DNA of 61,094 bases from Planctomyces sp. SH-PL62 (lineage in GTDB: Bacteria; Planctomycetota; Planctomycetia; Planctomycetales; Planctomycetaceae): contig CAMDPX010000010.1 in the NCBI GenBank assembly GCA_945905295.1, positions 1 through 61,094 on the forward strand, in the 5' to 3' direction. The notes under the pieces were generated by a model. It did no database searches. It worked only from the letters and a program-made list of their open reading frames with translations, and was not told where the DNA came from. Positions 40,101 to 48,140 of this stretch are shown one piece after another. The translations under genes and the position numbers were made by a program. Within the stretch, counting starts at the first letter, position 1; each line of letters begins with the position of its first letter.

Positions 40101-42054
40101 CGTTGCCGATCGACCAACAACTCGTCGTCAACACGCGTTCCATCGTGATGGCTCCAACCGGACAACGGTCGGCGCACAACGCACACCGAATGCACTTCGT
40201 TTCGTCTTTGACAATCGCTGAAAACTGTTCGTCGTCGTCTCCTTGCATACGCTGTTCCAAAGCCTGCAGAAGATCGTCGCCCCCCTCCAACCGATCGAGC
40301 GACACCAATTCGAGACAGGTCTCTGGGCAAACATCCGCGCAGCCGCCGCAGAGGATGCACTTGTCCGAATCGAAGATCGTGTTCACGCCGCAGTCGAGAC
40401 AACGACATGCCTCGCGCACCGCCTCATGCTCGCCGTAACCACGTTCGACTTGAGCGGTCTGGCTGTGCCGCCGTTCGTTGACATCGAAGACGCCGAGCGG
40501 CGTGCGCGGCAACTTTTCGTAGTCTGGCTCGCGCAGGTAATCGGGGATCTCAAGATGCACGAGCTGCACGTCCTCGACCAGCTTCTCGCCGCGGACGAAC
40601 TCGTACACCGCGCGAGCCGCTTGCTTGCCGCTGGCGACCGCGTGAATGAGTAACTTCGGGCCGTAAGACACGTCGCCAGCGATGAACACATCCGGGGCCG
40701 AGGTTGTGTTCGTCACCGCATCGCACTGAATCAGACCGCGATCTGTGCGCTGGATGTCGGTCTGCCCATCGGCGAACGACAAGTCCGGTTGCTGGCCGAC
40801 TCCCCACAGAACGGTGTTGGCGTGAATGGTCGTGAGATCGGTCGGATCAAACTGCGGAGCAAACCGCCGCTGCTCATCGAAGACTCGCGTGCAACGCTGG
40901 AAGACGACCCCTTTCACGCAGCCCTCGTCGTCCAGCAGGATTTCTTTCGGGCCGAGACTGTTGTGGCGGATAACTCCTTCTTCATCCCCTTCGAGAATCT
41001 CCGCATCATCCGCCGGCATCTCGTCAAGACTTTCGAGACTGCAAAGATGCACGGAACGGACACCCGCTTGCCGCAGCGCGGTTCGCGAGATGTCGATGCC
41101 AAGCTGACGAATCACCGTGCGGGCGATGTCGTAGGCGACGTTGCCGCCGCCGACGACCACGATATCGCCATGCAGTTCGACCGGACGTCTCAACGCCACA
41201 TCACGCAGGAGTTCGACTCCACCGAGAATCCCTTTGCCGTTGGCTCCGGGGATCGGCAAGCCGCGCGATTTCTTCAGGCCGACAGCGATGATCGTTGCCT
41301 TGTGCGTTCGCCGAATCTCGTCGAACGAAATGTCCTGGCCGACGCGCGTGTTGCAATGAAACTCGACGCCGAGCGAGCGAATGAGTTCAACCTCTGCCGC
41401 GATCAAATCGCGAGGCAGGCGATATTCCGGAATGCCGACGGCCAACATCCCCGCCGGCACCGGTTCCATTTCAAACACGGTGGGTCGAAAGCCGAGCAAC
41501 GCGAGATCATGGGCCGCCGCCAATCCCGCCGGCCCCGAACCGATGATCGCCACCTTTTCGCCGTCGGCGTTCTTGGGCTGAAGCTGATCCGACAAGAAGC
41601 TCTGGAATCCAGACAGCTCTTCCGACCGAGAGCTCTCGCGTCGTCGCACATGCTCAATCAGCCGTTGAATCAGCCCTTTGGTTTGCCCGGCTCGCTCGTG
41701 ATCGGCATGTCCTCCGAAGCGATCGGTGACGAACCGCTTGAGCGCCCGGATCGACACCGCTTGGTCAATCTCTTTCCGCCGACAAGCCGCTTCACACGGT
41801 GCGCCGCAGACTCGGCCGCAGATGGAAGCGAGCGGATTCGGTCCGCGAGCAATCAAGTACGCCTCTTCAAATCGTCCGTCCGCGATGGCTCGCACATACC
41901 CGCGCGCATCCGTATGCACGGGACAAGCCTCCTGGCACTTGATCTGCCGACGCCAATACTCGTCGGTCGGTACTTCCACCCGATAGTGCTGCATGATGTG
42001 TTGGCTTGTGGCAACTCGCGTGCCGCAAGCGGTCTGCGGCACCGTGGCTTTCAC
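40087..42054 (-). CDS. GltD-like FAD/NAD(P)H oxidoreductase with ferredoxin domains
   Basis: A 655-residue flavoprotein like the glutamate synthase small chain. N-terminal FeS motif CQEACPV...[15 protein letters not shown] (about 40-95); FAD site [26 protein letters not shown] site [19 protein letters not shown] closing motif [20 protein letters not shown]-terminal ferredoxin clusters [28 protein letters not shown] and [15 protein letters not shown]. The start is GTG 42054, directly abutting the upstream stop (TAGGTG); ATG 41994 is an alternative. It may pass NAD(P)H electrons to or from the Rieske/cytochrome b complex; no GltB partner is present. Confidence 0.88.
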   Translation of the reverse strand: MKATVPQTACGTRVATSQHIMQHYRVEVPTDEYWRRQIKCQEACPVHTDARGYVRAIADGRFEEAYLIARGPNPLASICGRVCGAPCEAACRRKEIDQAVSIRALKRFVTDRFGGHADHERAGQTKGLIQRLIEHVRRRESSRSEELSGFQSFLSDQLQPKNADGEKVAIIGSGPAGLAAAHDLALLGFRPTVFEMEPVPAGMLAVGIPEYRLPRDLIAAEVELIRSLGVEFHCNTRVGQDISFDEIRRTHKATIIAVGLKKSRGLPIPGANGKGILGGVELLRDVALRRPVELHGDIVVVGGGNVAYDIARTVIRQLGIDISRTALRQAGVRSVHLCSLESLDEMPADDAEILEGDEEGVIRHNSLGPKEILLDDEGCVKGVVFQRCTRVFDEQRRFAPQFDPTDLTTIHANTVLWGVGQQPDLSFADGQTDIQRTDRGLIQCDAVTNTTSAPDVFIAGDVSYGPKLLIHAVASGKQAARAVYEFVRGEKLVEDVQLVHLEIPDYLREPDYEKLPRTPLGVFDVNERRHSQTAQVERGYGEHEAVREACRCLDCGVNTIFDSDKCILCGGCADVCPETCLELVSLDRLEGGDDLLQALEQRMQGDDDEQFSAIVKDETKCIRCALCADRCPVGAITMERVLTTSCWSIGNEPDE

Positions 42055-42825
42055 CTAGCGCATCAGATCCGCGTCGCAAAAGCTCACATCGAGCACCGTG
42101 GTTTTTCCGGCGATGATTTCGACCGTGACGTCGCGGCGCGCGTTTCCGTCCGGTTGGCGAATCGCGAGCCGGTGTTTGCCGACCGGAAGTTGGGGCAGTT
42201 CAAACTGGCCTTCAGAGTCCGTCACTGCATGAAACGGATGGTCGAACGCATAAACCCAACCGCTCATCCAGGCATGAATATCGCAACCCAGCCGAATTGG
42301 CCGCTGTTTCTTGTCTGTCACGAAGCGATGCAAGTACTCGTTGCGCGAGCCTGTGTAGACGTTGAATTGATTCTTCACCTCAATCGCCGTGGTCCGCACG
42401 TTGTGATTTATGCTGTCCGAATTCGTGAACTTTACTAGCTGCCCGCTCCGCACCGAGATCACATGCGGCACGAATGTGGAGTCTTTTTGATCGACCACGA
42501 CAACCGGCAAGTCCTTGGCATTGTCAGGTGATGCATCGGCTGGAGCGTCGATCCAATACACCACCGCGTCTCGCAATCCACGAGTCTTCGGATGCACCTC
42601 GAAAAGAGCTCTCTTCCGCCCTGTTTCGTCCGCCGTTTCAGCTTTGGGAACGGCCCCCTCAAAGCGCACGACACCGCGCAATCTCCCGAGTTCATCAGCA
42701 CCGGACGATTCGACGGCGAGACTGGAGATACTGGAGATACCGAAGGCGACGAACTGCATGCACAGCAAACAGACGCGCTGCGGGTCGCGGAACTCTGACA
42801 AGCGGCGAAGAATGGAATGACTCAC
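42055..42825 (-). CDS. Cupredoxin-like exported protein with carboxypeptidase-regulatory-like tail
   Basis: About 256 residues. The start is uncertain: GTG 42825 (AAGGAG about 12 bases upstream) precedes a signal-like segment RVCLLCMQFVAFGISS; the longest frame opens at 42906. A mono-copper-like cupredoxin domain is suggested by SVRSGQLVKFTNSDSINHNV and by CDIHAWMSGW, where the His, Cys, His and Met needed for a type-1 copper site are visible. The last 70 residues (AVTDSEGQFELPQLPVGKHRLAI) look like a carboxypeptidase-regulatory-like beta domain. A role as periplasmic electron carrier is an inference. Confidence 0.75.
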   Translation of the reverse strand: MSHSILRRLSEFRDPQRVCLLCMQFVAFGISSISSLAVESSGADELGRLRGVVRFEGAVPKAETADETGRKRALFEVHPKTRGLRDAVVYWIDAPADASPDNAKDLPVVVVDQKDSTFVPHVISVRSGQLVKFTNSDSINHNVRTTAIEVKNQFNVYTGSRNEYLHRFVTDKKQRPIRLGCDIHAWMSGWVYAFDHPFHAVTDSEGQFELPQLPVGKHRLAIRQPDGNARRDVTVEIIAGKTTVLDVSFCDADLMR

Positions 42826-42872
42826 GACAGCATCACGCTCCTTCAATCTGTGTCGAGCAATCTCAGCTTGAT

Positions 42873-43271
42873 CTAACCGATCCGCATGTAGGCGGAATGT
42901 GCCCATTCCGAAAGATCCATTCGGTACTCGTCGCCACAGGTCAAAGTGAGAGTGGCATCTTCGGAGGCCAGTTGCACGGAATCGAGCTTCAGTTCGCGTG
43001 GCAGCAAATAGACGATCAACGTGCCGGAAGAGAGCGAGAACAGCTTTGTGCGGATGTCGTTCTTGCGTGAGACGGTTCCTCCCACGGGATCGCGAACGAA
43101 CGTGTAACCCGTGACGCGCACGATTCCGTCTTCATAAGTCTCGACATTACCGACGAAGAATCGGCTGCTGTCTCGTTCAAACAAGCGACGATGCACGACG
43201 AGCAACAGATCTCCCGAATGCAAAAGCATCTTGGCATCCTTGTGCGACCGCGAATTGAAGGACAGGGACAT
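42873..43271 (-). CDS. Hypothetical protein of 132 residues
   Basis: I do not recognise the family. ATG 43271 gives MSLSFNSRSHKDAKMLLHSGDLLLVVHRRLFERDS. The protein is rich in beta-strand patterns (RFFVGNVETYEDGIVRVTGYTFVRD; GTLIVYLLPREL; ATLTLTCGDEY) with no TM segment or signal peptide. It is first in the minus-strand respiratory cluster, 47 bp upstream of the cupredoxin-like gene, so probably co-transcribed with it. Codon use and an open frame throughout support a real gene. Confidence 0.6.
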   Translation of the reverse strand: MSLSFNSRSHKDAKMLLHSGDLLLVVHRRLFERDSSRFFVGNVETYEDGIVRVTGYTFVRDPVGGTVSRKNDIRTKLFSLSSGTLIVYLLPRELKLDSVQLASEDATLTLTCGDEYRMDLSEWAHSAYMRIG

Positions 43272-43413
43272 TATTCTCGGCAACGCTTGAGGCAACTCGC
43301 GTGCCGTGTGTGGTTGCTGAGATCGCGAGGTTGATCAAGCCACGTCGGTGCTGTTTCCATCAAAAACATGGCGCGCCTATTTCGCGCCGCGACCACATGT
43401 GCGAATGTGGCAC

Positions 43414-43427
43414 ACATTGATCAATGT
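43414..43427. promoter_or_regulatory. Perfect 14-bp palindrome ACATTGATCAATGT (candidate operator)
   Basis: A perfect dyad, ACATTGATCAATGT, in the 350-bp gap between the divergent respiratory cluster and a universal stress gene. It contains TTGATCAA, the half sites of an FNR/CRP-type box but without the usual 4-bp spacer, so FNR is not a match. The rest of the gap (43272-43622) holds no gene. No good sigma-54 promoter is seen here. Confidence 0.4.
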
Positions 43428-43622
43428 CGCACGCTGGCCCGCGCGCCTGCGGTGACACAGCAATCAATCCACTTGCGTGAAGCGTTTCCATTCGCAGCGT
43501 TCGCTTCGGGTGTCGTTCGCGATTGATCGGCGGCGGCACGGCGATTTCAGGATGCAGGTAATGACGTTGGTCATTCTTGGCCAATTCCCGCGCGAAGCTC
43601 TCTGGTGATGAGGAATTCTGCG

Positions 43623-44453
43623 ATGCTCAAGAGCCTATTGGTTTTGCTCAACGATGCGCGAGGTGCCTATCAAGCGTCCGATTTAGCGCGGCATTGGGCG
43701 GGTTCGCACGAAGCCTTGTGTGTGGGGCTGAGCATTCTGGATGTCGAGGGTTTAGTCGGCAAAGAACCGGTTTCGATGGCAGGCATGTCCGCGAAAGAAC
43801 AGCAAGACGAGAAGATCTTGGAAGATGCTCGGACGAGACTGGGGCGAGTTCGAGATCGGTTTCGGAGCCTCTGCACACAAGCCAACGTGGCAAGTCAATT
43901 GTTGGATGAAGAGGGCAAACCGGCGGACGTGATCGCTCGCGAGGCGCAACGCTGCGATCTCGTCCTAGTGGATTGCCCTCAGTCGCGCCCGGCGCTGGGC
44001 GGGTTGACCACCGATCAACTGGTCGGGGTTGTGAAACACTGCCCACGTCCGTTGGTCGTGGTTCCGGATCGTCCAGCCTCCGAGACGGATGTCGTGATTG
44101 CCTATGACGGCAGCTTGCAGGCGGCTCGCACGGTGCAGGCGTTTGCTCAATCGGGACTCGCCGCTGATCGGCAAGTCCGGGTCGTGGGGATCGCAGAACA
44201 ATACGTGACCGCAACTCGCCGAGTGGACCGTGCCGTCGACTTCCTCAATCGCCACCACATCGCGGCCAAAGCGGACCCCATCACGTCCGATGACGATCCT
44301 GGCAGCGTGCTGCTGAATCACATGGCGTTATATCCGACCGGTCTGTTGGTCATGGGGACGTTTGGGCAAAACTTTCTGCGTGAGGTGCTGTTCGGTTCGG
44401 TGACTCGCCGTATGCTGGAGCACTGCCCGGTCCCGATTTTCCTTTATCATTAA
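43623..44453 (+). CDS. Universal stress protein with two tandem USP-like domains
   Basis: A 276-residue double-domain UspA-family protein. ATG 43623 is preceded by GAGG. The C-terminal domain has DVVIAYDGSLQAARTVQAFA and the ATP-binding-like LLVMGTFGQNFLREVLFGSVTRRMLEHCPVPI. The N-terminal half is degenerate but keeps the fold (MLKSLLVLLNDARGAYQASDLA ... RPLVVVPDR). Such proteins respond to starvation or hypoxia. A hairpin follows the stop codon. Confidence 0.87.
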   Translation: MLKSLLVLLNDARGAYQASDLARHWAGSHEALCVGLSILDVEGLVGKEPVSMAGMSAKEQQDEKILEDARTRLGRVRDRFRSLCTQANVASQLLDEEGKPADVIAREAQRCDLVLVDCPQSRPALGGLTTDQLVGVVKHCPRPLVVVPDRPASETDVVIAYDGSLQAARTVQAFAQSGLAADRQVRVVGIAEQYVTATRRVDRAVDFLNRHHIAAKADPITSDDDPGSVLLNHMALYPTGLLVMGTFGQNFLREVLFGSVTRRMLEHCPVPIFLYH

Positions 44454-44461
44454 GAAGCGAT

Positions 44462-44495
44462 CCAAGAACAACGTCGTGTCGGCTGTTGTTCTTGG
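44462..44495. terminator. Hairpin CCAAGAACAAC/GTTGTTCTTGG
   Basis: A perfect 11-bp stem (44462-44472 and 44485-44495) with a 12-base loop, between the stress gene and a haem protein. There is no T-run after it, so termination is likely weak; it could also be an mRNA stabiliser or operator. Confidence 0.45.
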
Positions 44496-44512
44496 TCTGA
44501 TTGAGGAGTTGC

Positions 44513-45097
44513 ATGATGAATTCACGGTCCTGTGCCAGTCTGTGTGCTCTCGCCGCCGCCGGGACGCTCTACGTCGCGCTGGCTTTTTCCGAGGAGCCAG
44601 CGAAGGACGCGACCAGTCCGCCGAAGGACAACCAGAGCGCTCCGGCCGAGAAGCCACCCGATCCCAAGCATCGCGTGTCTGTCGCGGCGGCACGGGAGCG
44701 AGCCAAGCTGATGCACGACATCTACGACGCCACGTTGGAAGTGATGCACCACCACTATTTCCGAGCCGAGCGATCCGTCCTGCCAGCCCGCGCGATGGAA
44801 GATGTCTTTGCCGAGATGGCCAGACAGTCGGGAACCAAGGCGCGATGGATTTCGGTGAACACCAAAGCGATGAGTATTCACCACGAACCGCAGACCGAGT
44901 TTGAGAAGCAGGCCGCTAAAGAGATCGCCGCCGGTAAAGAGAATTTCGAGCTCGTCGAGAAAGGGTATTACCAACGTGCGGGACGCATCTCTCTGGGAGG
45001 CGGATGTGTCAGTTGCCACACCAATCAGTTCTCATTCCCTTCGACGTCTCCCAAGTTTGCCGGGCTGGTCATTCGCATTCCCGTCAACGTTGAATGA
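44513..45097 (+). CDS. Exported monohaem protein, DUF3365/Tll0287-like
   Basis: A 194-residue protein with a signal peptide (CASLCALAAAGTLYVALAFSEE) and a single CVSCH haem motif near residue 165-169. Body features (MEDVFAEMARQSGTKARWISVNTKAMSIHHEPQTEFEKQAAKEI) resemble the c-type haem family (DUF3365), thought to be redox sensors or electron carriers. Ribosome site GAGGAG precedes ATG 44513 (ATG 44516 possible). It probably shares a transcript with the upstream stress gene, interrupted by a hairpin. Confidence 0.78.
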   Translation: MMNSRSCASLCALAAAGTLYVALAFSEEPAKDATSPPKDNQSAPAEKPPDPKHRVSVAAARERAKLMHDIYDATLEVMHHHYFRAERSVLPARAMEDVFAEMARQSGTKARWISVNTKAMSIHHEPQTEFEKQAAKEIAAGKENFELVEKGYYQRAGRISLGGGCVSCHTNQFSFPSTSPKFAGLVIRIPVNVE

Positions 45098-45102
45098 GCG
45101 TC

Positions 45103-45167
45103 GTAGCCGCACTCGCCAGAGTGCGGGGTGTTGGCCGAAAGACCCGCGTTCTGGCGAACGCGGCTAC
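45103..45167. repeat. GTAGCCGCACTCGCC palindrome, empty-site copy
   Basis: GTAGCCGCACTCGCCAGAGT on the left and TTCTGGCGAACGCGGCTAC on the right. This copy is uninterrupted and nearly identical to the flanks of the interrupted copy at 53964-54128. It lies between convergent genes. Confidence 0.93.
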
Positions 45168-45845
45168 TTAGCCACCGGGACCGAGCAGCGGACCTTCTTC
45201 CTCTGCCGCAGGTCGTGGCCGAAACGGGACGTACCTGGCCATCGGGGCGAGCAACGCCATCGTCCAGCCGAAGATCAGATGCGTCGCACCGGCGACCCAC
45301 CACGGCAGATGTTCGCCGCTGGTAATCCAATTGCCTCGAAACAGCAGTGGTTGCAACCAGCTCAAGAGGCCATAGAAGAGAACTTGCCAAACCAGCAGCG
45401 CCAGAATCGTGCTGATGGCCAAACGGTTGCCGAGCGTTGGTTGCACGAAGCGAGTCATCGCGGCATGAAACAGAATGCCGAACAGGATGCCGGTGACGAG
45501 ATACAAGCAGCAACCAAACGTGAGCACCATGCCGTCGCGCAGCACCGGTGCGTGTGGAGCGGCCTCGGCCAGCGCGAGTGCCTCCGCGCCCAAGGGGAAT
45601 GTCAGAAAGACGCGAATCAACTCCAGCGGATGCTTACCCGCCAGCGGCGCGAGGATGACGTTGGCCAGCAACGCGATCGCCGCTCCGAAGGCACCGAGCG
45701 CCGCTCCGTAGATCACATGCTCGATCACCGAGAATTGTTTGGGCGGCCAAAGCTGTGCCTCGGCGACTTTGTCCAACTCGCCTTGGAGTTCTTGGACTTT
45801 CGTTTTCAATTGCTCAACGAGCTGATGATCGACTGGAGGAGTCAT
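45168..45845 (-). CDS. Integral membrane protein with N-terminal coiled coil, function unknown
   Basis: A 225-residue protein. ATG 45845 (GGAG upstream) gives a soluble N-terminal helix, DHQLVEQLKTKVQELQGELDKVAE, a probable coiled coil, followed by about five TM helices (VIYGAALGAFGAAIALLANVI; MVLTFGCCLYLVTGILFGILF; LAISTILALLVWQVLFYGLL; ATHLIFGWTMALLAPM). I do not recognise the family. A 145-bp gap separates it from hemolysin III upstream. Confidence 0.65.
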   Translation of the reverse strand: MTPPVDHQLVEQLKTKVQELQGELDKVAEAQLWPPKQFSVIEHVIYGAALGAFGAAIALLANVILAPLAGKHPLELIRVFLTFPLGAEALALAEAAPHAPVLRDGMVLTFGCCLYLVTGILFGILFHAAMTRFVQPTLGNRLAISTILALLVWQVLFYGLLSWLQPLLFRGNWITSGEHLPWWVAGATHLIFGWTMALLAPMARYVPFRPRPAAEEEGPLLGPGG

Positions 45846-45991
45846 GGTCTTCTCTCCTGATTCAAGACACACAACGAGCGACCTCCTACGGATTGCGAAC
45901 GCCGTGCCAGTGGCAATCAGAGAGAACCGGCAATCTTGGACCGATGTTTGCAAACACGCTTCGCGGGATTCTTCACGGCTCCTCGCTTTGA

Positions 45992-46633
45992 TCAGCCGGA
46001 ACGCGCCACATAGACGATGACACCCACATAGTGGCAAGTGCTCCCAGCGACGACCATCAGATGCCACACCGCATGGAAGTAGCGAACCCGGCGATCCAAA
46101 GCCAGAAAGATCCCGCCGATCGAATAGAACGCACCTCCCGCAACGAGCCACAGCAGCAGGTTCAACGGCGCGCGGTGAGAGAGCTCCCACAAGGCCACGA
46201 CCGGCAGCCAACCCATCACGCCGTAGGAAAGTTTTGCCGGCCCCGACAAATCCCGGCGACGCAGGACAAACACAACTCCGGAGAAGGCCAGTCCCCACAT
46301 CGCCCACAGCAGCAGCCACCACCAGCCGTGATTCAGAAAGATCGCCGCGTACGGAGTGAACGACCCGGCAATCAACAGGAAGATGCAGGCTTGATCGAGC
46401 GTGCGAAACCAACACCGCAACTTCAAATCGTGAAACGTGTGCGACAGGGTCGAGGCGGCATAAAGCAAAACCAACGTCGAGCAATACACGCCGCAGGCGA
46501 CGATTGTCCTTGGCTGATGTCCGGGAACGACCAGCCGCATCAAATAGACCGTCGCCACGAGGCTCAGGAAGAATCCGAGCGCGTGTGTGATCAGGTTCGC
46601 CGATTCGTCAAGCGGTCGCTGCGCGCTGGTCAT
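45992..46633 (-). CDS. Hemolysin III family (PAQR-type) membrane protein
   Basis: A 213-residue seven-TM protein of the HlyIII/PAQR family. ATG 46633 gives MTSAQRPLDESANLITHALGFFLS; the family signature residues are seen in ASTLSHTFHD (Ser/His), LRCWFRTLDQACIFLLIAGSFTPY (Asp) and RVRYFHAVWHLMVVAGSTCHYVGV (the HxxxH metal site). Related PAQR proteins are metal-dependent lipid hydrolases or receptors. The 236-bp gap upstream to the CobW-type gene contains nothing I recognise. Confidence 0.9.
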   Translation of the reverse strand: MTSAQRPLDESANLITHALGFFLSLVATVYLMRLVVPGHQPRTIVACGVYCSTLVLLYAASTLSHTFHDLKLRCWFRTLDQACIFLLIAGSFTPYAAIFLNHGWWWLLLWAMWGLAFSGVVFVLRRRDLSGPAKLSYGVMGWLPVVALWELSHRAPLNLLLWLVAGGAFYSIGGIFLALDRRVRYFHAVWHLMVVAGSTCHYVGVIVYVARSG

Positions 46634-46869
46634 GGCGGTTTCGCTGGTGATCGCGAGGGGGCCTTTAGTACTGCTGCGCACCAAGGACCAAAAGAGGTGG
46701 CACCGACATCCGTTTTCGAGCAATCGGATCGTACGGCTGCAATCCGCCTCGTTCAATTTACGGTTGTTGCCTGGCCTCGATCGGCCGGCAAGAGTTGAAG
46801 CGGAACAGGAGGTTTGCTTCTGCGCCGGCGTTGGATTCCTGCAAGCTGGCCATGTCGGCGACAACGAGG

Positions 46870-47979
46870 CTAAGCCGGCGCGCCGTCCAGAATGCGATGC
46901 GTCGGCACGGGGCGGCCGGGACGGAAGCTTTGCAGCGTGTCAATCTGCGACTCGGCGGGAAGCGCCGCGCACGCGGCGCGGACAACCGCGCGGACGAGAC
47001 GTTCGAGTTCCGCCGGATCAGTGGCGACACGCGCGTTGACCACCACGCTGGCTTGCGACACGCGGCAGTTCGACGGCAGCGAGAGTTCCGGTTCGGTGAA
47101 GCTGCTGACGAGGTTTGCCACGCCGTAGAAGCCTTCCCACAGACCGATCGTCTTGAGATGAGCGGTCTCGGCACCGATGGCTGAGAACTCCTTTCGCAGC
47201 CGGCGAATGATGTCCAGCAACAGATCGTCCAGTTCAAACGGCTGAGCGGCAGTGACGCGAATCTGACTGTTGAGCCAACCGAGTTCGGCTTCGCCTTCCG
47301 CGTAGATGTCGTAATCGACGTCCATCACGCGCTGCCCGAATTCACCACGTTGTTCCAGGAACTCACCGAGCGCCGTGAATCCCTCGCCGGACTTCGCGGA
47401 CATGCGCAGGATCGGCCGGCCGGGGAATTGTTCTTCTAACTTCCGCGTCAGTTCGTTCACAGCGTCCGCCGATAACTCGTCGATCCGGTTGATGACGACG
47501 AAGTCCGCCTCTTCAATCTGCTTGCGAAAGATGTAGGCCGCCTTTGGTGAGAATCCGGCTCCCGCTTCGTTCCGCAGAATCTTCGCGCCGTGACTGGGCT
47601 TGATGATGACACCGTAGGGAGCCACGTCCAACGGTTGCTCGTAGATCTGCACCAAGGGTCGCACGACGGTCGCGACGAGATCCGTGCAACTGCCGACCGG
47701 CTCGGCAATGATCACATCCGGCCGCTCCGCGACACCGAGCTTTTCGACGGTTGAAGTCAGCGCGTTGAAGTTGCAGCAGAAGCACGAGCCGGCCACTTCA
47801 CCAACCTCGAAGCCTTGCGCTCTCAAGCTGTTGGTATCGACCAAATCGGTGGTCTGATCGTTGGTCACGATGCCCACGCTCAGCCCTTGCGCCATGTAAT
47901 GTCGCGCGAGCCGCGCAATGGTCGTCGTTTTGCCGGCTCCCAAGAATCCGCCGATCATCACGAAACGGGGGTTGCTCAT
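46870..47979 (-). CDS. CobW/HypB-like G3E GTPase (metallochaperone)
   Basis: A 369-residue G3E GTPase with P-loop GGFLGAGKTTTI and the CxCC-like metal motif SCFCCNFNAL typical of CobW/COG0523 proteins; NKxD is replaced by VINRIDEL. The mid-section PHGAK-like PSHGAKILRNEAGAGFSPKAAYIFRKQI and the C-terminal half are less typical. Members deliver Zn, Co or Ni to enzymes. Position away from the hydrogenase and the absence of His-rich tails do not support a nickel-hydrogenase role, though it cannot be excluded. ATG 47979 is well defined. Confidence 0.85.
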   Translation of the reverse strand: MSNPRFVMIGGFLGAGKTTTIARLARHYMAQGLSVGIVTNDQTTDLVDTNSLRAQGFEVGEVAGSCFCCNFNALTSTVEKLGVAERPDVIIAEPVGSCTDLVATVVRPLVQIYEQPLDVAPYGVIIKPSHGAKILRNEAGAGFSPKAAYIFRKQIEEADFVVINRIDELSADAVNELTRKLEEQFPGRPILRMSAKSGEGFTALGEFLEQRGEFGQRVMDVDYDIYAEGEAELGWLNSQIRVTAAQPFELDDLLLDIIRRLRKEFSAIGAETAHLKTIGLWEGFYGVANLVSSFTEPELSLPSNCRVSQASVVVNARVATDPAELERLVRAVVRAACAALPAESQIDTLQSFRPGRPVPTHRILDGAPA

Positions 47980-48140
47980 CACGGCTCCAGCGTCTGAAGG
48001 GGGTTGCAAGGCTCTCAATTCTGAATCGACGACGTTTCCGAAACGCACTCACGGATCGCCGCGCTGCCTCGTCACGAACCAGAGTGACGTTCTAACGTGC
48101 GCTTGAGTGTCAGACAAACGACGGCCGATCCTAACACGAC

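Noticed and set aside
43286-43302. Possible sigma-54 promoter upstream of the two-domain universal stress gene
   Set aside because: AGGCAACTCGCGTGC has the spacing but poor match at -12, and it is about 320 bases from the start.
46870-47979. CobW-like GTPase as a second HypB
   Set aside because: It has the CxCC-like CobW motif and a long C-terminal domain and lies 30 kb from the hyp genes; hypB is already present.
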